From the NCBI GenBank assembly GCA_003576685.1, contig QOZR01000013.1, positions 1-64,000 of the forward strand: a stretch of DNA of 64,000 bases, given 5' to 3'. Shown piece after piece: positions 59,591 to 64,000 of the stretch. The notes under the pieces were generated by a model. That model was given only the letters and a program-made list of their open reading frames with translations. It did no database searches and was not told the DNA's origin. The stretch is from Virgifigura deserti (lineage in GTDB: Bacteria; Pseudomonadota; Alphaproteobacteria; Dongiales; Dongiaceae). Both the position numbers and the translations under genes were made by a program. The stretch's first letter is position 1. Each line of letters begins with the position of its first letter.

Positions 59591-60529
59591 ATGCATGAAG
59601 GCTTCGGAACCGACCCGCTGAACGACGCCGCCGACATCCGTCCGGGCGATTGGATCGACCGCTTTGCGCCAGAACCGACGCGGCCCTATCTGCGGCTGGC
59701 GCGACTCGACCGGCCGATCGGCACTTGGCTGCTGCTGTTCCCTGGCTGGTGGGCGATCGCCCTCGCCGCCCCACCCGGTAGCTGGCCGGATTGGCGGCTG
59801 CTGGTCCTGTTCGGGATCGGCGCGGTCGTGATGCGCGGGGCCGGATGCACCTTCAACGACATCGTCGACCGCGACTTCGATGCCCGAGTCGCCCGCACCG
59901 CGACGCGGCCGATCCCGAGCGGCGCCGTCACCGTGCTACGGGCCGCGGCCTTCCTCGGCCTGCAGCTCGCGATCGGGCTGGCGGTCCTGCTGAGCCTGAA
60001 CGGCTTCGCCATCGGGCTCGGCGTCGCCTCGCTGGCGCTCATCGCGATCTATCCCTTCATGAAGCGGATCACCTATTGGCCGCAGGCCTTTCTCGGCCTC
60101 ACCTTCAATTGGGGTGCGCTGATGGGCTGGGCGGCGGTGACCGGGCGGCTCGACCCGCCGGCGCTGGCGCTCTATGCCGCCGGCATCGCCTGGACGATGG
60201 TCTACGACACCATCTATGCGCACCAGGACAAGGAGGACGACGCGCTGATCGGCGTCAAGTCGACGGCGCTGCGCTTCGGCGCGCAGACCCGGCCCTGGCT
60301 GTTCGGCTTCGCCGGGGTGGCGCTCCTGCTGTTCGGGGCGAGCCTGCATCTCGCCGGCATCGGCTGGCCGGGCTGGATCGCGCTGGCGCTGGTCGCCGCG
60401 CATCTCGCCTGGCAGGGGTTGCAAGTGAAGCTCGACGATCCGCATGACTGCCTCACCAAGTTCCGCGCCAATCGCTGGCTCGGCTGGATCCTGCTGACCG
60501 GCATCGTGCTTGGGCGCCTGAACGGGTGA
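59591..60529 (+). CDS. ubiA: 4-hydroxybenzoate polyprenyltransferase
   Basis: Joins the polyprenyl tail to 4-hydroxybenzoate in ubiquinone synthesis. 312 aa, about nine helices; Asp motifs in TFNDIVDRDFDARVARTATRPIPSG and DTIYAHQDKEDDALIGVKSTALRFG. The quinone made serves ETF-QO (2.8 kb) and the respiratory chain to the cta oxidase. Overlaps the next gene by 4 nt (GTGA). Confidence 0.96.
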   Translation: MHEGFGTDPLNDAADIRPGDWIDRFAPEPTRPYLRLARLDRPIGTWLLLFPGWWAIALAAPPGSWPDWRLLVLFGIGAVVMRGAGCTFNDIVDRDFDARVARTATRPIPSGAVTVLRAAAFLGLQLAIGLAVLLSLNGFAIGLGVASLALIAIYPFMKRITYWPQAFLGLTFNWGALMGWAAVTGRLDPPALALYAAGIAWTMVYDTIYAHQDKEDDALIGVKSTALRFGAQTRPWLFGFAGVALLLFGASLHLAGIGWPGWIALALVAAHLAWQGLQVKLDDPHDCLTKFRANRWLGWILLTGIVLGRLNG

Positions 60530-61185
60530 CCAATCCCCTCACCGATCCCGCCGACTTTGTCCGCGCAGAGACCGCGCTTGCCCACCCGCCGCTGGTGCCG
60601 GAAATTCAACTTTATCTCGCCGACGCGATCACGCCGATCTGGGAGGCGACGGAAGCGACGCTCGCCGCGTCGGGCGTGCCGCCGCCCTACTGGGCCTTCG
60701 CCTGGCCGGGCGGTCAGGCCCTGGCGCGTCACATCCTCGACAATCCGGCGCTCGTCGCTGGCCGTCGCGTGCTGGATTTCGCGGCGGGAAGCGGCCTCGG
60801 CGCCATCGCCGCCGCGAAGGCGGGCGCCGCGGCGGTTACCGCGAACGACATCGACGCCTTCGCCGCCGCCGCGATCCGCCTCAATGCCGCGGCCAACGCA
60901 GTTTCCGTCGCGGTCGCGACCGAAAATCTGCTCGACCACGACGATCCGGGAGTCGATCTGGTGCTGGCGGGCGACATCTGCTACGAGCGCCCGCTCGCCG
61001 GCCGGGTCGAAGCCTGGCTGAAGCGCCTCGCCCGTCGCGGGACGACGGTGCTGCTCGGCGATCCCGGCCGCGCCTATCTGCCGCGCGACGGGCTCGAACC
61101 CCTCGCCCGCTACGCGGTACCGACGACCCGGGAGCTCGAAGACCAAGAGGTTCGCGACACGGTGGTCTGGCGCGTGACGGGCTGA
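60526..61185 (+). CDS. Class I SAM methyltransferase (ETFB-lysine methyltransferase-like)
   Basis: 219 aa from GTG 60526, overlapping the ubiA stop. SAM motif VLDFAAGSGLGAIAAAKAGAAAVTANDID, with VLAGDICYERPLAGRV after it. The YWAFAWPGGQALARHIL segment and DxxY motif match the METTL20/ETFBKMT and nicotinamide-methyltransferase-like group, which in some alphaproteobacteria methylates the ETF beta subunit. The target here is inferred only. Confidence 0.82.
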   Translation: MTNPLTDPADFVRAETALAHPPLVPEIQLYLADAITPIWEATEATLAASGVPPPYWAFAWPGGQALARHILDNPALVAGRRVLDFAAGSGLGAIAAAKAGAAAVTANDIDAFAAAAIRLNAAANAVSVAVATENLLDHDDPGVDLVLAGDICYERPLAGRVEAWLKRLARRGTTVLLGDPGRAYLPRDGLEPLARYAVPTTRELEDQEVRDTVVWRVTG

Positions 61186-61241
61186 CGGTTGCACCATTCT
61201 ATCGGCAGATGTCATCCTTCCCCGCCACTGCGGAGGGGATG

Positions 61242-61994
61242 ATGGGACAGAACGGCGAACGGATCGGAACGGTCGGCGCATTGTGGCGCTATCCCGTCCA
61301 GTCGATGCGCGGCGAAGCCCTGGTGGAGGCCGAAGTCGGCGCGTCCGGAATCTGCGGCGACCGCGCCTATGGCGTCGTCGACCCGGAGATCGGCAAAGCC
61401 ATCACCTCCGCCGGCGGCAAGCGGAAATGGCGGGATCTCGTCACCTATACCGCCCGGTTCACCGCACCGCCCGAGCCCGACGCCCCGATGCCGCCGGTCG
61501 AGATTACCCTGCCCGACGGCACCCGGTTTACCGGCGACCTGCCGGACATCGACGCGCGGCTTTCGAAGCATCTCGGCCGGCCAGTGCGCTTCGCGTCGCT
61601 CGCCACCGCGGAGGCCGCCTATGCCCTGTCGCCGCTGCATCTGCTGACCACGGCGACGCTCCGGGAACTCGGCCGGCATTATCCGGAGGGCCGGTTCGAG
61701 CTGGCGCGGTTCCGGCCGAACGTCGTGATCGATACCGGGGAGAGCACCGGATTTCCCGAGACCGGTTGGATCGGCCGAGAGCTTGCGATCGGTGAGTCCC
61801 TTCGCCTGCGGATCGCGGATCATTGCAAGCGCTGCGTGATGACCGTGCTGCCGCAGGGCGATCTGCCCCAGGATCCCGCGATCCTGCAGACGGTGCGCGA
61901 GCACAATGCGACGCGCGCCGGCATCTATGCGGAGCTTCTGCAGCCGGGCGCGATTCGCCAAGGCGACGAGGTCAGGCTGCTGCCAAACGGTTGA
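61242..61994 (+). CDS. MOSC-domain protein
   Basis: 250 aa from ATG 61242 (GGAGG 5 nt upstream; ATG 61239 and 61209 also possible). N-terminal MOSC-N beta barrel (GTVGALWRYPVQSMRGEALVEAEVG and GDRAYGVVD) then the MOSC core with FRPNVVIDT, WIGRELAIGESLRLRI, and CKRCVMTVLPQGDLPQDP, which carries the cofactor Cys. Such proteins use a molybdenum cofactor (YcbX/mARC-like) to reduce N-hydroxylated compounds. Its 3' end overlaps the convergent MFS gene by 23 nt. Confidence 0.88.
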   Translation: MGQNGERIGTVGALWRYPVQSMRGEALVEAEVGASGICGDRAYGVVDPEIGKAITSAGGKRKWRDLVTYTARFTAPPEPDAPMPPVEITLPDGTRFTGDLPDIDARLSKHLGRPVRFASLATAEAAYALSPLHLLTTATLRELGRHYPEGRFELARFRPNVVIDTGESTGFPETGWIGRELAIGESLRLRIADHCKRCVMTVLPQGDLPQDPAILQTVREHNATRAGIYAELLQPGAIRQGDEVRLLPNG

Positions 61995-63195
61995 GCCGCG
62001 GCATCAGCGAGCCCATCCAGAGCGCGGCGATGAAGCAGTAGGCCGCCATCGCCAGAAACTGCGCCTCCAGCGCCACGCCGGCATCCATGAGGATACCGAT
62101 CAGCCCCGGCGACAGCGCCGTGGAGAAGACCATCCCCGCCGTGGCGAACGCCCGGATCGCGCCCAGATGCCTGGTCCCATAGAGCTCCGCCCAGAGCGCG
62201 CCCTGGATGGTGGCGGAGCTCCCGAGCGTGAGCCCGACGAGCGCCATGAAGACCGGCAGGACATAGGGGCTCGTCACATAGGTCAGGATCAGGATGGCGA
62301 CCCCGAGCGGGACGAGGAACGACGGCAGCAGACGGCGCGCGCCGAAGCGGTCCACCATCCAGCCGGCCGCGAGCGCCGACAGGACACTGACCCCAGCCAG
62401 GACCGGGAAACCGGCCGCGAACCAAGCGAGCTCCCAGCCCTTCATCTCGACGATGGTGACTTGGTTGAAGAAGATGCCGGTCGCAATGAAAGGCTGCGCC
62501 AGAACGCCCGGCATCAACGCGTAGAAGAGGCGGCTCTTCAGAACCTCGCCGCGGGTCCAGTCACGGCGGACGGGATCCTCGCCGCAATCGCCCGGCGCGG
62601 CGGGGCCGGCGGTCGGGGTCCGCTCGCGCCTCAGAAGGGCGATCAGAACGGGTACCGGCACCGCAACGAGGGCGACGGCTGCCGCGACCCACATCAGTCG
62701 CCAGCCAACGAGACCGATAGCCGTGACGGCGATCAGCGGCAGTACCGCCTCGCCTGCCGGAAAGCCGAGCGCGGCGATGGAAACGGCCCGTCCCCGCTTG
62801 CGGTTGAACCACCGACCCATGGCCGTCATCGCCACGTGGGTCAGCATGCCCTGGCCGAAGAAGCGCAGGCCGAACAGCACCAAAGCAAGCATCCAGGCGG
62901 AAGCGACGGACGCCATGGCCAGCGACGTCAAGGCCAGTCCTGCCATCACGCCAACCCCAAGCCAGCGAATCGAGAACTTGTCGGCGAACTTCCCGGCCCA
63001 CATGAGCAGGGCCGCGCTCGCCAGCGTACCGACCGTATAGAGGCTGCCGAACTGGCCATCCGTCATGGCAAGATCCGCCTTCAGATAGCCGGCGAAGATG
63101 GCGATGAAATAGGTCTGTCCGAAGCCGGAGCAGAGCGTCAGAAGGAAGCCGCTCGAAAGCCAGCGGATCTCCGAGCGCAGGTCGGGTGCAAGCAT
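61972..63195 (-). CDS. MFS transporter
   Basis: 407 aa with 12 helices in two halves. The loop 2-3 motif is ALLMWAGKFADKFSIRWLGVG, the second-half copy AALAAGWMVDRFGARRLLP. No close family recognised; substrate unknown. Start ATG 63195. It overlaps the convergent MOSC gene by 23 nt, and the SemiSWEET gene is 3 nt upstream in the same direction. Confidence 0.85.
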   Translation of the reverse strand: MLAPDLRSEIRWLSSGFLLTLCSGFGQTYFIAIFAGYLKADLAMTDGQFGSLYTVGTLASAALLMWAGKFADKFSIRWLGVGVMAGLALTSLAMASVASAWMLALVLFGLRFFGQGMLTHVAMTAMGRWFNRKRGRAVSIAALGFPAGEAVLPLIAVTAIGLVGWRLMWVAAAVALVAVPVPVLIALLRRERTPTAGPAAPGDCGEDPVRRDWTRGEVLKSRLFYALMPGVLAQPFIATGIFFNQVTIVEMKGWELAWFAAGFPVLAGVSVLSALAAGWMVDRFGARRLLPSFLVPLGVAILILTYVTSPYVLPVFMALVGLTLGSSATIQGALWAELYGTRHLGAIRAFATAGMVFSTALSPGLIGILMDAGVALEAQFLAMAAYCFIAALWMGSLMPRLNRLAAA

Positions 63196-63198
63196 GGC

Positions 63199-63465
63199 CT
63201 AACCGAATCGCAGCTTGAACCACAGGATTGCGCTGGCAAGCAACAGGGTCGCAATGTTGGCCAGAATGATGGCGAGCGATCCCAGCAGGACGCCATAGAC
63301 GATCCAGAGAACGATCCCGAGCCAGAACAGCAGGAACATGGCGAGCGACAGGTCCCTCGCCGAGCGCGTTCGATAGACTTTGAGCGCCTGAGGCAGGAAA
63401 GACAGCGTTGTCAGCGCCCCCGCGAAGAGGCCGATGAACTCGCCGGCTCCGCCGAGATCAAGCAT
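63199..63465 (-). CDS. SemiSWEET-type sugar transporter (PQ-loop)
   Basis: 88 aa with three membrane helices. FIGLFAGALTTLSFLPQALKVYRTRSARDLSLAMFLLF contains the PQ-loop LPQ and the RSARDLS turn. Bacterial SemiSWEETs work as dimers to move sugars. ATG 63465 is chosen as the usual MLDLGGAGEFIG opening. Probably co-transcribed with the MFS gene. Confidence 0.87.
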   Translation of the reverse strand: MLDLGGAGEFIGLFAGALTTLSFLPQALKVYRTRSARDLSLAMFLLFWLGIVLWIVYGVLLGSLAIILANIATLLLASAILWFKLRFG

Positions 63466-63554
63466 TGATGGTCCCCCGAGTCGCGCAGTCCCCAAGCCGC
63501 GTCCCGCATCGCCAGTCGAATAGCAGATTCCGTCGACGCGCGCATCAGCAACCT

Positions 63555-64000
63555 CTATCCGGTCTCGACGACATCGAGATGGGTCCAGGCGAAAGGCAGG
63601 CCGTCCGCGCGCAGCCGCTGCGTGCAGGCGTCGCGGAGGTCCGGGTCGGTGACCAGCGCGAGGATGAAATCGTCGAGCGCGAGCGGCGAGGCGCAGCGGC
63701 GGCGCAGCAGCTCCAGCATCGCTTCCTGCGGCAGGCCGGGATAGGGGCGGCCCTCGGCCCGGATCGCGGCCAGCCCGACCGGTGCGTCATCCTCCCGCAG
63801 GCAGCCCTGCAGGCTGACATAGCCATGGACCTGGCGCAGCATCGGCCCGTTGTCGATCGCCAGTTCGACCGCGCCGAGCCGGCCGAAGACATAGTGCTCG
63901 CCGGCGATCTCTGTGGCGTGCATCGCGGCGAGCTGCTCCGCGTCGAGCCAGGTGACCGAGAGCCGCACCCGCGCCCCCGGCGTCGGGAAGAGGTTGCCCG
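63555..64000 (-). CDS. Partial hypothetical protein (start beyond window)
   Basis: The frame is open to the end of the window; the last 148 codons are present. It reads FPTPGARVRLSVTWLDAEQLAAMHATE, GEHYVFGRLGAVELAIDNG, YVSLQGCLREDDAPVGLAAIRAEGRPYPGLPQEAMLELLRR and ends FAWTHLDVVETG. An ATG-less GTG at 63968 is an internal candidate start, but the sequence before it continues without a break. It may be a gamma-glutamylcyclotransferase-like protein; I am not sure of the family. Confidence 0.6.
   Translation of the reverse strand, partial: GNLFPTPGARVRLSVTWLDAEQLAAMHATEIAGEHYVFGRLGAVELAIDNGPMLRQVHGYVSLQGCLREDDAPVGLAAIRAEGRPYPGLPQEAMLELLRRRCASPLALDDFILALVTDPDLRDACTQRLRADGLPFAWTHLDVVETG

Noticed and set aside
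61906..63468. 520-codon open frame on the plus strand
   Set aside because: Antisense to the MFS and SemiSWEET genes; Arg/Glu/Gly-rich without domain features.
1..64000. CRISPR arrays, rRNA or tRNA genes
   Set aside because: No regularly spaced repeats of 24-40 bp, and no rRNA or cloverleaf sequences were seen on reading both strands.

Overview
The window is a high-G+C chromosomal segment of an alphaproteobacterium, most likely close to the Rhodospirillales. Evidence: the ctaC-ctaD-ctaB-ctaG-ctaE oxidase operon runs in the alphaproteobacterial order. The ATP synthase F0 genes (atpI-B-E-F'-F) stand apart from any F1 genes and follow mutY-DUF721-dsbA-smc. There is a CcrM-type GANTC methyltransferase, a GTTC-N7-GTTC SOS box, a tandem glycine riboswitch before a split-subunit glycine decarboxylase, and MEP-pathway genes (ispE, ispH). 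No rRNA, tRNA or CRISPR array was recognised.

Layout. 1-5 kb: ispE (cut by the window edge), a TPR lipoprotein, ETF-ubiquinone oxidoreductase and a family-4 uracil-DNA glycosylase. 5-13 kb: lytic transglycosylase, cupin, moaB, an SOS-box radical SAM gene, a CPA2 antiporter, rnhB and ccrM. 12.8-14.6 kb: two exported proteins of unknown role (PEP-CTERM, Tat). 14.8-24 kb: mutY diverging from DUF721-dsbA-smc, then the F0 operon from a clear sigma70 promoter to an intrinsic terminator. 24-30 kb: small membrane/acetyltransferase/lipoprotein genes, then the gcvT-H-PA-PB operon under a tandem glycine riboswitch. 31-37 kb: ispH-thrB-rnhA, peroxiredoxin, DsbD/ScsB-like reductase, yqgE. 37-48.5 kb, minus strand: the aa3 oxidase operon continuing into surf1, an M32 carboxypeptidase, thrC, an M16 protease and an acetyltransferase. 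57-64 kb: gshA, rsmE, ubiA, a methyltransferase, MOSC, MFS and SemiSWEET genes.

Two accessory stretches interrupt this housekeeping backbone. The first (about 48.5-51.5 kb) lies between ctaC and tldD. It holds four small unrecognised genes, twin 17-bp palindromes around a TATAAT box, an 18-bp tandem repeat and a threonine/serine dehydratase. The second (about 53.7-57.3 kb) has lower G+C (23/60 in 54181-54240 against 42/60 in 52201-52260). It carries a one-gene fusion of an ABC-type ATPase with a DUF4435/TOPRIM-like nuclease, which I read as a candidate anti-phage system related to PARIS (AriA+AriB). It also has a decayed serine recombinase and a translationally coupled 48-aa membrane peptide/winged-helix gene pair with a hairpin over its ribosome binding site.

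The regulatory highlights are four GANTC sites in 38 bp immediately before ccrM, the SOS box before the radical SAM gene, and the glycine riboswitch with a putative Shine-Dalgarno-masking hairpin. All functions are inferred by reading the sequence. No database search was run.
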